NCBI GenBank assembly: GCA_002747975.1
Contig: PDRA01000024.1
Location: forward strand, 1 to 46,392
DNA: 46,392 nt
Direction of reading: 5' to 3'
DNA from: Candidatus Altimarinota bacterium
GTDB taxonomy: Bacteria > Patescibacteriota > Gracilibacteria > BD1-5 > UBA2023
Part shown: piece after piece, positions 9,070 through 19,694 of the stretch
How the letters are laid out: each line of letters opens with the position of its first letter
How positions within the stretch are numbered: position 1 is the first letter of the stretch
Translations under genes and position numbers: made by a program
The notes under the pieces: generated by a model
What the model was told of the DNA's origin: nothing
The model's database searches: none
Seen by the model: only the letters and a program-made list of their open reading frames with translations

Positions 9070-9918
9070 ATGCAAACAATTGAAAACCTAAAAAAGACCC
9101 TTGGGTGAATCGACACTCAAATCCTCGAAACTATCAAAAAACGGATTGAAATAACCAATCAAATTGGCACTCTCAAAATAAAAACATGAGAGCCAATGTT
9201 TGTGCCAGAACAAGAGAGAAAAATGCTTGATTCACTCTCAAAACGCTTTGACGCGGATATTTTTTGAATCGAGTCAATGTGGAGAGAGATCATGTATATC
9301 TCAAAACGAGAACAACAAAAGCTCAAACAAACGAACAAAAATACAATTACAATCTGAATCCAGTGAGGAAAAGGAAGTTTCAACGATATTGCTATTGCAA
9401 ACTTTCTCGATAAGAATTCTTTTGACAAAGAGGTCAAAATAGAATACCTCTATACAACAGAAGCTGTGCTTGAAAGTCTCAACAGTGGAGCAATTGATTA
9501 TGGGCAGTTTGCACTGGCAAATTCCATTGGTGGAATTGTAGAAGAAACTATCACAGGACTTGGTGCATATCGATGGACGCAGGTCGAGAATTATCATATT
9601 CCAGTCAAGCACTCTCTCCTGCTTCATCCAAATGCAAGCATTGATAGCATCGATACTATTATGGGGCATGAGCAGGCAATCCAACAGTGCAAAACGAACC
9701 TCACAAAAATGTATCCACATTGCAAAAAAATTGGCGGAACTGACCTCTTGACGGATAATGCGAGTATTGCCGAAGCCGTTGCAAATGGGACACTTCCAAA
9801 AACGACTGCTGCCATCGGACATGAGAGTCTTGCTTCTCTTTATAACCTCAAAATTCACAAAAAAAATATTCAGGACCAAAATGATAATCAAACCACGTTT
9901 GTGCTTGTAAAATTATAA
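9070..9918 (+). CDS. pheA: Chorismate mutase-prephenate dehydratase without an ACT domain
   Basis: 282 residues. Residues about 1-85 form an AroQ-type chorismate mutase helix bundle: KKTLGGIDTQILETIKKR, then EPMFVPEQERKML and a long basic helix. From about residue 95, GIQGGKGSFNDIAIANF opens a prephenate dehydratase domain. FALANSIGGIVEET and the lobe ending in TTFVLVKL complete it. It would convert chorismate through prephenate to phenylpyruvate. It stops right after the dehydratase domain, so the ACT feedback domain of typical P-proteins is absent, and the usual TRF active-site motif reads TTF. UGA glycines occur in both domains. It is cotranscribed with the aminotransferase upstream. Confidence 0.85.
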
Positions 9919-9985
9919 ATCACATAGGAAGGAATATGCCCCAAACACATTGTATTTTTGGCTCCAATAAAAGACTATAAAAGTA

Positions 9986-10013
9986 TTGACAAAAAAATTA
10001 TAGTATATATAAT
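9986..10013 (+). promoter_or_regulatory. Promoter of the kinase-fold gene
   Basis: Perfect TTGACA (9986-9991), a 16-nt spacer and perfect TATAAT (10008-10013), 18 nt before the ATG at 10032. One of the strongest promoters in the window. The leader is short and lacks a Shine-Dalgarno sequence. Confidence 0.85.
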
Positions 10014-10031
10014 GATTTTGTAAATACACCT

Positions 10032-11096
10032 ATGAAAATACGACCAAAAACACCCGAGGAACTTCAAGCTCAGATCGAAGATTTTGCTGATCACTGATTT
10101 GGGGAATTTTCGCAAACACAAAAAATCATCCTAAAAAATGCCCAGAAACTGAGTACTATTACAAGTCAAAAAGATATCGAACATCCAAAAGAGAGTATAT
10201 CAAAAGATATGGAGTGTATTTTGTATGAGTATTGATCATCTCATTCTCCACTCCTTTGGGAACAATCCAATTTTTCACAGTCACTCTATACCCAGCATCT
10301 TACCAAGAGAAATAAAAGAGAATGTCAAATGCGAAAACACTATCTTACGAGGTACAAAGAGGAATTTAAAGACAGTGTTGATGGATTACAAAAGAATGTT
10401 TCCAAAGATTCAAAAGACTATATCTGATCTGGTTGGAATGGAGATGTATTTATGATAACATGAAAAGATAAAAAAAAGTACGCTCTAAAAATCTCACAAA
10501 GCATGAGTCAAGCAAATTTTGAACTCAAAACCCTTTTTCAATCAAGAAGAATTAAAAATACTCCAGAAATTCAAGCCTATTGGGCACCAGAAGGAGCAAT
10601 AATCATGAACTATATACCAGGAACCGATGTTTCAAAAATCACGCCAAATACACCTAATTATACAAAAAAACAAATGGCAGAGCTCATAGAGACCGTAATT
10701 GAGCTTGATAATAATGGACTTATTATAGATCCTCATCCCAGTAACTTTATTTACCACAGAATAAATGGATTTTCTGTGATAGATTTTCATCTCAAAGAAC
10801 CATGAGAACATACTCCAATCGAGAAGATACTTAGTTGGTTGAATGTTGTTATTCGTCGGTATTCGTTCAATAGTATATGTAATTGGCATGAGGATATGAC
10901 CGATGCAATATTTATCAAAGTTTGTGAAAGGTATTTTGAAAACTTAATTTGATTTTTAGAAATATTACAAGAAAAAGGAATACATATACAGGAAGTTAGA
11001 AAATCTTGACTTGATCTTATTTTTGAAAATGAAAAAGTAAAAGGTTCTCCACAGTTTAGAAATTATATAAAGACAATTGAAGCATTAAATACTTAA
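10032..11096 (+). CDS. Protein-kinase-like fold protein (ABC1/UbiB- or APH-like)
   Basis: 354 residues, continuous only with UGA as Gly. Residues about 1-125 are helical and unknown. A kinase core follows. The glycine loop region GSGWNGDVFMITG is near residue 130, and the ATP lysine in KYALKIS near 151. The hinge-like IIMNYIPG follows. The catalytic loop IIDPHPSNFIYH, near 232, resembles the DPHPGN of UbiB/ABC1 proteins, and VIDFHL, near 249, stands in for DFG. The C-terminal ~90 residues are helical. It may phosphorylate a small molecule or protein. The substrate is unknown and I would not name it UbiB, because the KxGQ motif is not visible. It has its own strong promoter and a terminator, so it is a single-gene unit. 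Confidence 0.65.
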
Positions 11097-11112
11097 AAAA
11101 TGAGAAAATAAT

Positions 11113-11146
11113 AAAAAGTCCAGATAAAACATCCAGACTTTTTATT
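11113..11146. terminator. Bidirectional terminator between the kinase-fold gene and dnaK
   Basis: AAAAAGTC (11113-11120) pairs with GACTTTTT (11136-11143), extended by an inner GAT/ATC pair across a small internal loop. T-runs occur on both strands. It can end the plus gene (stop at 11096) and dnaK on the minus strand (stop at 11164). Confidence 0.8.
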
Positions 11147-11163
11147 TACCTATTAGCAGTATA

Positions 11164-13074
<1,911 letters not shown>

Positions 13075-13133
13075 TTAAAATTAGAAAATAGAATTTAGAT
13101 TTAAAGAATTTCTCACTGTGAATTCACTTGTTG

Positions 13134-13205
13134 TCATTGTGAATTTATTTCAGAATCTCAAAAGTATGAAATTCTCTCTTGGAGATCCTGAATCAAGTTC
13201 AGGAT
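13134..13205. repeat. Palindromic dispersed repeats upstream of dnaK
   Basis: ATCCTGAA (13185-13192), TCAAG, TTCAGGAT (13198-13205), followed by GAC, is a full element of the family also found at 17612-17685 and 19332-19541. A degenerate reversed copy (about 13134-13160, GTGAATTTATTTCAGAATC) precedes it. They lie in the dnaK leader, downstream of the promoter, so they would be transcribed. Confidence 0.75.
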
Positions 13206-13265
13206 GACAAAAATGAGACAACTCAAATCTAAAAAAATTTTTAGCACAAAATATTGTACCCTGCC

Positions 13266-13293
13266 AGTATATCACTTTTTTTTATTCTGTCAA
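13266..13293 (-). promoter_or_regulatory. dnaK promoter
   Basis: On the minus strand TTGACA (13288-13293), a 16-nt spacer and TATACT (13266-13271). The untranslated leader is about 190 nt and contains palindromic repeats. The CIRCE-like element lies just upstream of the -35 box. Confidence 0.85.
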
Positions 13294-13300
13294 AACTTTT

Positions 13301-13327
13301 TTAGCACTTTTTTTAGTTCGGTGCTAA
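13301..13327. promoter_or_regulatory. CIRCE-like HrcA operator
   Basis: TTAGCACTT, nine bases, then CGGTGCTAA keeps the exact 9-9-9 geometry of CIRCE (TTAGCACTC-N9-GAGTGCTAA). The outer seven bases of each arm pair perfectly. It is 8 nt upstream of the dnaK -35 box, which implies HrcA-type heat-shock repression. No hrcA is in the window. Confidence 0.85.
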
Positions 13328-13346
13328 AAGTGAGATTTTAGGAAGA

Positions 13347-13373
13347 AAAAATACCACACTTTGTGGTATTTTA
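13347..13373 (-). terminator. Terminator of the 191-residue unknown gene
   Basis: AAATACCACA pairs with TGTGGTATTT around a 3-nt loop, followed on the minus strand by six T. It lies about 18 nt after the stop codon at 13391. Confidence 0.85.
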
Positions 13374-13390
13374 AGAGGGTTGTTTACATT

Positions 13391-13966
13391 TTAAGAAAAC
13401 TTCTTTTTAAAGATTTTCTCTCTTTGAAGCTTAATCTCAAGCTCATGTATACCGGCATTTTTAATAAAATCATCAGAAATACGAGATGATGTTTGTATTA
13501 ATTCTCTTACAAGGGTTTTTCGCTTTCGAGCCATTTCATACATACGAGAACCATCTTGAGAAATGTTGACACCATTCTCATTTGCTTTTTGTGCATCTGG
13601 CAAAATACAACTAAATATGATTTCAAGAATTTTTTTCCCTTCTTTTTCTCATAATGCCTGCACAACAAGGGCAATACATTTTATCGATGTATCATTATCA
13701 GGATTTTTTGCAAGCATATAAAAACTTGCTTGGAGCGTCTCCCATGCTTCATCTGAAAAATAATTTGCAGAACGAAGATGAGACATTTCAGCCACAGGAA
13801 TTCAAATTTTTCCTTGATTGATAGATTCCAAAATGTATCTTTGAATATCTCAATCAATAATAGCCTGGAGTCGAGAGTCTTCTCGATTTAGATTATTTCA
13901 TGTCATGGTCGGCACAAAATTTTTCACTTCTCTTAAATATAGAGAAGTCATTGTATCTAGGGACAT
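13391..13966 (-). CDS. Unknown cytoplasmic protein, 191 residues
   Basis: The frame from ATG at 13966 contains five in-frame UGA codons (for example after MT near residue 22 and in ALGEKEG). It has no signal peptide or membrane helix. It is mostly helical, with aromatic and Leu-rich segments (YFSDEAWETLQASFYMLA), a basic stretch MARKRKTLVRELIQ and a Lys-rich C-terminus. I recognise no family. It has a strong promoter whose upstream flank resembles the dnaK operator region, and its own terminator. It may therefore be stress regulated, but that is inference. Confidence 0.6.
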
Positions 13967-13997
13967 AAAAATGAAATTTAATAACAAACAGCGCGTT

Positions 13998-14060
13998 ATT
14001 TTATCAAAGTATTATCTTATTGTCAAAACTTTTTGAGTACTTTTTTTCGTCCAATACGAA
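13998..14060 (-). promoter_or_regulatory. Promoter with an upstream dyad for the 191-residue gene
   Basis: TTGACA (14021-14026), a 17-nt spacer and TAAAAT (13998-14003) on the minus strand, 32 nt before the ATG. Upstream at 14046-14060 is TTCGT-N5-ACGAA, a perfect dyad. The stretch between the -35 box and the dyad closely matches the same interval in front of dnaK (AAAACTTTTT, then a 7-T run), although the CIRCE arms are replaced. Confidence 0.7.
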
Positions 14061-14120
14061 AAAGGGACTTTAAATCAATCAAACCACTTCTGTCCTTCTC
14101 TCAAACTCTCATACAAATAA

Positions 14121-15155
14121 TTATTTCCTCTTTTTCCGCAGCATTTGTCTATAATCATTGAAATGTTCGCTGTTATGCTTCTTTGGAAGATTAGGTCTTT
14201 CGAGGTACTCTCTAAAACCCTCTATAAATTCTGGATTTTCAAGCACTGCGCGGAGCTCTCTTTGATTCATCTTGAGGATTCAGATTCACACCCGAGAAAC
14301 AAGAAAAGCAAAATCATACAATGCATCGAAAGGCAGCGTTCCAACAAATGCATAGTCCAAAGTCTTGTGACTTTTGAGAAAAAACTTTAATCCTCAAAGT
14401 TCTTCTAGATCATTTATAAGTGGAACACAATTGATAGAAAGCTTATCATACGTCTGGATAAATTCATCAACTCATAGGACATCGAGGACTTTTCGAAAGG
14501 CACCAAGATCTATATCTTCAAGAATATCATAAGCAAACTCTTTTATAAAATCTGGATCAGAAATAAGCTCATAGAGAAATCTCGGTCAAATCACTTGAAT
14601 GGCTTGCTCCAATTTGTCCTTGTGACAGTAAACAGAAAATGTTTTTAATTTTTCGTTAAAATCCTCTATCTCGGTATAAGAAACTATATCACACGGTTTT
14701 GCATTTGCACTGGAATAGCTGACCCCAAGTATAGTATATACTGACTTAGATATTTGGGTCTGTGAGTACTGCACATAGTATCCATAAAGCTGTTGGGCCT
14801 GAAGAGAATTGATATAATTATTATTGGTCAGTACTCCTATCATCTGGGTAATAAAATCCGCTTTTGATCATTGCTTGAGACCAAAATGCTGTTCAAGCTC
14901 ATATTGATACTGGAGCGTAAAATCAAAGACATCTTTGAGAGTATTGTCTTGAAAATACTCAAAATCCTTGGAAATTTTGATTTCTTTTCTGACTTGATCT
15001 CTTGATCCGGTATAGTGATGGAGAGAGTCTCAACCTTGCGTGATCACAACTCGTGTTTCCTTATCAATCGCGTGATTCAAGAAATATATGATTTCTTTTG
15101 GGCTGACAAAGATATCACAGAGTGGAGACTCGAAATGAGGAATTTTTTTGTGCAT
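14121..15155 (-). CDS. Unknown cytoplasmic protein, 344 residues
   Basis: ATG at 15155 to TAA. Seven or more glycines are UGA, so the standard code shows only an 85-residue internal piece. It has no signal peptide or transmembrane helix. The protein is acidic to neutral and rich in aromatic residues, with several helical segments such as LEQAIQVIGPRFLYELIS and FRKVLDVLGVDEFIQTYD, and a basic C-terminus (QMLRKKRK). I recognise no domain. It has its own canonical promoter. Its neighbour at 13391-13966 has a similar style but is not obviously homologous. Confidence 0.6.
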
Positions 15156-15174
15156 AGTTTTTTATAATTTGTGT

Positions 15175-15202
15175 ATTATATATAATATAGTATTTATGTC
15201 AA
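15175..15202 (-). promoter_or_regulatory. Promoter of the 344-residue gene
   Basis: TTGACA (15197-15202), a 16-nt spacer and TATAAT (15175-15180) on the minus strand, 19 nt before the ATG. Confidence 0.85.
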
Positions 15203-15293
15203 TGAAAATATATAATTTATATAAACAATCACAGTACACTCATTTGGAGATTATATAAAATATGTATAGATTCGCGCCAAAAAAAGAGAGAGT

Positions 15294-16802
15294 TTACATC
15301 CTCCACCTTCTATTTTTGACAAAATACAAAAAATGAGAAGTTCCTATCAATCCAACTGCAATCCATGGCCACCACTTCCCAAACCATCTTTCCCAAGAAG
15401 GACGATGATAGGTTTTGACATCAAGGATCTGGGTGCTTGGTGGCGTGATGAACTTTTCTTCACGAATCATTTTGGATATATCATCTCTGGGAACTTCGTC
15501 TTGAGTCAAAAATCTTTGCAGTGCATCATGATTAACAATCTTATACACAGTGTGGGGAATGAGTTGATTGCTGCCCCAATTATCAAAGTAATAAGAATCA
15601 TTTCCTTTTTTCCAGATGGAATAAAAACGAGTTTTTTTCTGTTCCTGCCATGGTTCTTGCGGTAAATCGTCAATTTTGGATATATGAGTGTGAGTATATC
15701 TGAGTCCTGGACTCCTATGATGTCCCCAAACTTCATATCCGTCAATAAACCAAGTTTCATTCTCATGGGAAAACACAAGTGGAGCAATTTCTTTGAAATT
15801 TTTTCCTAAAAATGGATTTTCTCCAGCTTTTTTTACTTTTTTTTCTTTGGTGTCATAGAAAAATATACCATTTTTACTCTTCCAGAGCGTATGATGGGTA
15901 TGAGTGTCAGCATTACTTATCAAGGTATAAGGAGCATTTTGTTTCGGAAATGGTAGAGTATTGGGATATTTTCCATCATCAAAATAATTAAAATTTACAT
16001 ACACCATGCCATCTCGTGGATCAAATAAATACAAATCCAATGCTGAAAATTTCCCTTTATTCCTAATACTATACAGACTCTCATCATCAGAGAGTGGGAG
16101 AAGCCTATCTTTGAAATATACATTTTTTCCATCACCCAAATAGAAATCACTTTCTCTCCATTCATCTGCCGAATCGTGAAGGTATAATTTCAATCTGTGT
16201 AAAGTTTGCGGATTTGCTTTTGACATGGGTTTGCCATCATAATACACTTGTTTGCCATTAGTGGCTGCGGAATGGTCTAAAATAGGATAATATGGTATAT
16301 CGCTTTGAGGTAATGCTCTCATGGGATACAACCAAGTTTGCGGTTTTTTGCCATCAAATAGGTCATATTTTAGTGTCTGATACAATTCATCGTGCCATTT
16401 CAAATGACTATTTCTTACGGTTCCAGCTCCACAGTAATAGGTGATTTTTCCATCACTGTAATAATTGTTGCCTAGCGCTTTGGTTGTTTTTGGATTCATA
16501 TTTGGAATAATACGGTTTCCACAATGGACATTGTTTGTATCAATGCCAATATGTTTATCGATATATTTATCGCTTATAGCGTGAAAACTTTTTTGGTCTA
16601 CTTGTGACATCAAATAATCACCATTACTTGGAACCGAAACATATACTTTGTTGTCATACAAAGTAAAATTTCCAAATAACTCCTTTTTGTCATACAGGTC
16701 TATATTTTGTTTGTTACTTAAAAATAGCCAATAGAGAATAAGCATTACTGGAAGAAGGGCAAAAAGAATGAAAATTACCTGTAAAATCTGTATTTTTTTC
16801 AT
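15294..16802 (-). CDS. DKNYY-repeat membrane-anchored protein, UGA-free
   Basis: 502 residues. An N-terminal membrane anchor or signal (residues about 8-30) and a C-terminal helix (about 476-492) frame a large extracytoplasmic region. Within it, repeated modules of the form DGKxxYYxGxxL occur (SDGKITYYCGAG, TNGKQVYYDGKPM, GDGKNVYFKDRLLPL), typical of the DKNYY family, whose role is unknown. All 27 or so glycines are GGN and none is UGA, although neighbours use UGA for a quarter or more of glycines. That suggests recent acquisition from a standard-code donor, possibly a co-resident bacterium. The small membrane-protein gene lies 12 nt upstream, so the pair forms an operon. Confidence 0.8.
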   Translation of the reverse strand: MKKIQILQVIFILFALLPVMLILYWLFLSNKQNIDLYDKKELFGNFTLYDNKVYVSVPSNGDYLMSQVDQKSFHAISDKYIDKHIGIDTNNVHCGNRIIPNMNPKTTKALGNNYYSDGKITYYCGAGTVRNSHLKWHDELYQTLKYDLFDGKKPQTWLYPMRALPQSDIPYYPILDHSAATNGKQVYYDGKPMSKANPQTLHRLKLYLHDSADEWRESDFYLGDGKNVYFKDRLLPLSDDESLYSIRNKGKFSALDLYLFDPRDGMVYVNFNYFDDGKYPNTLPFPKQNAPYTLISNADTHTHHTLWKSKNGIFFYDTKEKKVKKAGENPFLGKNFKEIAPLVFSHENETWFIDGYEVWGHHRSPGLRYTHTHISKIDDLPQEPWQEQKKTRFYSIWKKGNDSYYFDNWGSNQLIPHTVYKIVNHDALQRFLTQDEVPRDDISKMIREEKFITPPSTQILDVKTYHRPSWERWFGKWWPWIAVGLIGTSHFLYFVKNRRWRM

Positions 16803-16814
16803 TGTTTTTAAGGC

Positions 16815-17165
16815 TTATGGTTTAAAAAAATCAAATATATATACCTGAAACAAAAGGGTCGCTACCATTACCAAAACGACCGAAGAAAAAATAAAAAGAA
16901 ACAAAGCAAGACTCACAAAAAATTTCTTTTTTGGCGGAAGCGCTCTGATTTTTTGTAGAGGAATAATTCGAAAAACAAAAAAACCAATCGCGATAATCAT
17001 AATATATATCGCCGAAGAAGTGACAAGATTTCCTGCTGCACTCGTACCAAAAGTGCGACTTATATTATCATAATCATCAAAACGCAGAGAATAAGTCATG
17101 GCAATTCCAGCGGTCAAAAGGACAGCAATTCCAAGAAGTATTTTATACCAAATTTTTTGTTTCAT
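16815..17165 (-). CDS. Small membrane protein, three predicted helices
   Basis: 116 residues: hydrophobic segments at about 8-24, 50-68 and 84-110, with a basic PPKKKFF loop between the last two. All glycines are GGN, as in the DKNYY gene 12 nt downstream, with which it is surely cotranscribed and probably co-inherited. No family was recognised. It starts 48 nt after uvrC ends, so read-through from uvrC is possible. Confidence 0.65.
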   Translation of the reverse strand: MKQKIWYKILLGIAVLLTAGIAMTYSLRFDDYDNISRTFGTSAAGNLVTSSAIYIMIIAIGFFVFRIIPLQKIRALPPKKKFFVSLALFLFIFSSVVLVMVATLLFQVYIFDFFKP

Positions 17166-17213
17166 ATATTCGAATTGTAGTCACTTCCACATTTTTTTCA
17201 AATGAAAATTTTT

Positions 17214-19223
17214 TTATACGAGCCCATGGTCTCTGAGGGTTTCAAGTTGATTTTTGCGAACAATTTTTAAAAGCTCATTTTCTGAAAGTTCTCGTATTCC
17301 ATCGATGCTACTGGCTTTTTTGAGGAGCTTCTTTCGAGTTGCTGGCCCAATTCATGGCAGCGCTTCGAGAATATTTTTTTTCATCGATTTTGTCCGCGCT
17401 GATCGATTGGCATTGAGAGAAAATCGATGCGACTCATCACGAGCTTTTTGGAGGATCATCAGCTCTGGCGATCCTTTTTTGAAAAGAATGGGTTTTTTTC
17501 GATTGGGAATAAAGATTTCTTCTTCCCGCTTAGCGATCGAACAAATAGAAAAATTCTCTTGAAACATACTTTCTCCTCAATCCTCACCGGCAGGAGGATT
17601 CGGCTTCTGTCATCCTGAACTTGTTTCAGGATCTCTCTGGCTTCAATTCAGTCATTTCTCAGAGATCCCGGATCAAGTCCGGGATGACAAAGTGGAAGAC
17701 TGATTCCCTTCTTCTTTCACAGCTTCATTGTACCCCTGTCGAAGTCCAGAGAGCGCACGGGAAAGTTGTCATTTCCCGCCGTCAATGATGATGAGATGAG
17801 GCAGATTTTCTTGCTCGCGAGCCTCGAGCCCCCTTCGATACATCACTTCTCGGTGCGAAGCAAAATCGTCAATTTCCCCCTTCTCCAGGGTTTTGATTTT
17901 GTATTTTTTGTAACAACTGGGGTCAGGTTTTCCATTTTTGATCACAACCCTTGAAGCATAGGTAAATTGCCCATGAGTATGTGATATATCATAACACTCG
18001 AAAGAAATTGGTCATTTTTTTGGAACTTCAAAACCAAGAACTTCGAGGATGTGTTTCATATGTTGTTTTGTGCCCGTTTTTTGCTCGAGACTTGCCATCT
18101 GTGATTTAAAAGCAAATTCTCGACACTGATTTGTCGCAAAATCGAGAAGCTGTTTTTTAGCTCATTTTTTTGGAATGATAATATCGATTTTTTTACTTTT
18201 AAAAAACTGCCCAAGAACCTTTTCCCATACAATTTTTGGGACGAAAATTTGGTCTGGCATATCCCTGCTTTCGATATATTTTTGAGCGAGAAACTGCGAT
18301 ATAATCGCTGACTGACTCTCACCAGCAATCTTGGTAAAATGCCGTAAAACCGAGACAACTTGACCTGAACGCAAAACCACAACAACTATATAGAGTGTGC
18401 CATTTTTTTCCTGCCAAGCGATCGCATCACTCTGGCCATCGACCACATCTCGAACAGACTGCCGCGACTGTAAATTCTGGATAAACTCGATTTGGGATTT
18501 GACCTCATTTGCATGTTCAAATTCAAGTTTTTTTGCATATATATTCATCTCTTCTTGCAAATCAGAGAGAATCTTTGCTGTATTTCATCGCATACAATCA
18601 ATAAATTTTGCGATATTTTGTTCATGAATTTTGAGAGCAGAAATATCACCAGTGCAAATTCCAGAACACTTTCCAAAATAATAATCAAGACAGGGTGATG
18701 GATTTTTTTCTACAAGAATTGGAGCTTCTTTGGTGCCAGTGAATCGAGGAATTTTCGAGCAAATTTGAAACATTTTCTTCAAAATTGGCAGATTTTTTGT
18801 GATTTGCATTCCACCAGTGTACGGACCGAAATAGAATGCGCCATCATTTTTTTTGACTCGAGTATACGACACTGTTGAGACGACGGATTTTTGATTTACT
18901 TTGATATAAACCAGATTTTTATCATCTTTCATTAGGATATTGTACTTGGGCTTGTGATATTTGATTAGGTTCGTTTCGAGGATGAGGGACTCCATTTCAT
19001 TTTCACAAGAAATCGTCTCAATATCGGCAATTATATCGACCATCTGACGTTTTGCCAGCGTCAAATCACTCGACTTCTGAAAATAAGAACTCACACGAGA
19101 CTTGAGATTAATACTTTTTCCCACATAGATAATTTCTCACGATTCGTTTTTCATCTGATAAACTCACGGCGTTTTCGGAAGACTACTGATAACTTTCACA
19201 AGATGATCTGAAATTTTTTTCAT
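17214..19223 (-). CDS. uvrC: UvrC, excinuclease ABC subunit C, with a repeat-derived insertion
   Basis: 669 residues, longer than the usual ~600. The GIY-YIG nuclease domain is at the N-terminus (LPKTPGVYQMKNESGEIIYV, with UGA glycines). A UVR motif is near residue 225 (LEFEHANEVKSQIEFIQ). The RNase H-like C-terminal nuclease has ISFECYDISHTHG and LPHLIIIDGGKGQLSRAL, and a helix-hairpin-helix tail ends the protein (LPGIGPATRKKLLKK). Between IDGGKGQL and SIAKREEEIF about 50 low-complexity residues are inserted, encoded by two palindromic repeat elements read in frame. UvrC makes both incisions in nucleotide excision repair with UvrB, which is encoded at 24847. Confidence 0.93.
17579..17685 (-). 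repeat. Palindromic repeat elements inside the uvrC reading frame
   Basis: Three dyads lie in the coding sequence: AATCCTC/GAGGATT (about 17579-17600), ATCCTGAA/TTCAGGAT (17612-17632) and ATCCCGGA/TCCGGGAT (17665-17685). The last two are members of the family also found at 13185 and in the island at 19332-19541. They are read through as Ser/Gly/Pro-rich peptide (RDPETSSGGQKPNPPAGEDG). Confidence 0.85.
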
Positions 19224-19319
19224 AGAGAAATTGTATGCATTTTTTGGTAAAAGTAAATATTTTTGGATAAGTCCTTTGATAAAAAAATATGACGCAGTAG
19301 AGTATTTTTCCCACAAGCC

Positions 19320-19620
19320 AGGAAAAGGAAGATCCTGAAATAAATTCAGGATGACAGGAACAGCGGGAACATGGATCCCGCATCAAGTGCAGGATGACAG
19401 GAGATTCAGTCATTGCGAGAATTTTGAAAAAATCCGTGGCAATCTTGGTGACAGGAACGGAAGAGATCGCCGCGCTCCGCTCGCGATGACGGAAATTGAA
19501 GGAACCATAGAAACCAAGAGATCCTGAAATAAATTCAGGATGACAGAAACCGTAGAGATAAGAAACCTCGGCTCCCCTCTAAATTCTAAATTCTAAAATC
19601 TAAACTCTAATTTCCAATTT
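19320..19620. repeat. Intergenic island of palindromic repeats
   Basis: No gene lies between 19224 and 19694. Full elements are at 19332-19352, 19375-19395 (one C-A mismatch in the stem) and 19521-19541, each followed by GACAG. A second family, at about 19450-19490 (GTGACAGGAACGGAAGAGAT, then CGC and a GC-rich loop closed by GCGAT), is repeated at 24711-24763. From about 19575 to 19625 there are AT-rich short repeats of the AAATTCTAAA type. Mixed element types packed together suggest a site that accumulates insertions. Confidence 0.8.
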
Positions 19621-19641
19621 CCAAAATCCTCAAAAAATCAT

Positions 19642-19669
19642 TTGCAAAAAATCACAAAACGACTATGGT
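19642..19669 (+). promoter_or_regulatory. Candidate promoter of the cation exchanger gene
   Basis: TTGCAA (19642-19647), a 16-nt spacer and TATGGT (19664-19669), 26 nt before the ATG at 19695. Confidence 0.4.
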
Positions 19670-19694
19670 AGGAGTAATTCTCTCTTTGAAAATT

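Noticed and set aside
9925-9966. Possible terminator after the chorismate mutase-prephenate dehydratase gene (CCAAA...TTTGG)
   Set aside because: The stem is weak, the loop long and no T-run follows.
13241-13247. Second TTAGCAC half-site between the dnaK promoter and the gene
   Set aside because: No matching GTGCTAA partner at CIRCE spacing, so it is only a half-site.
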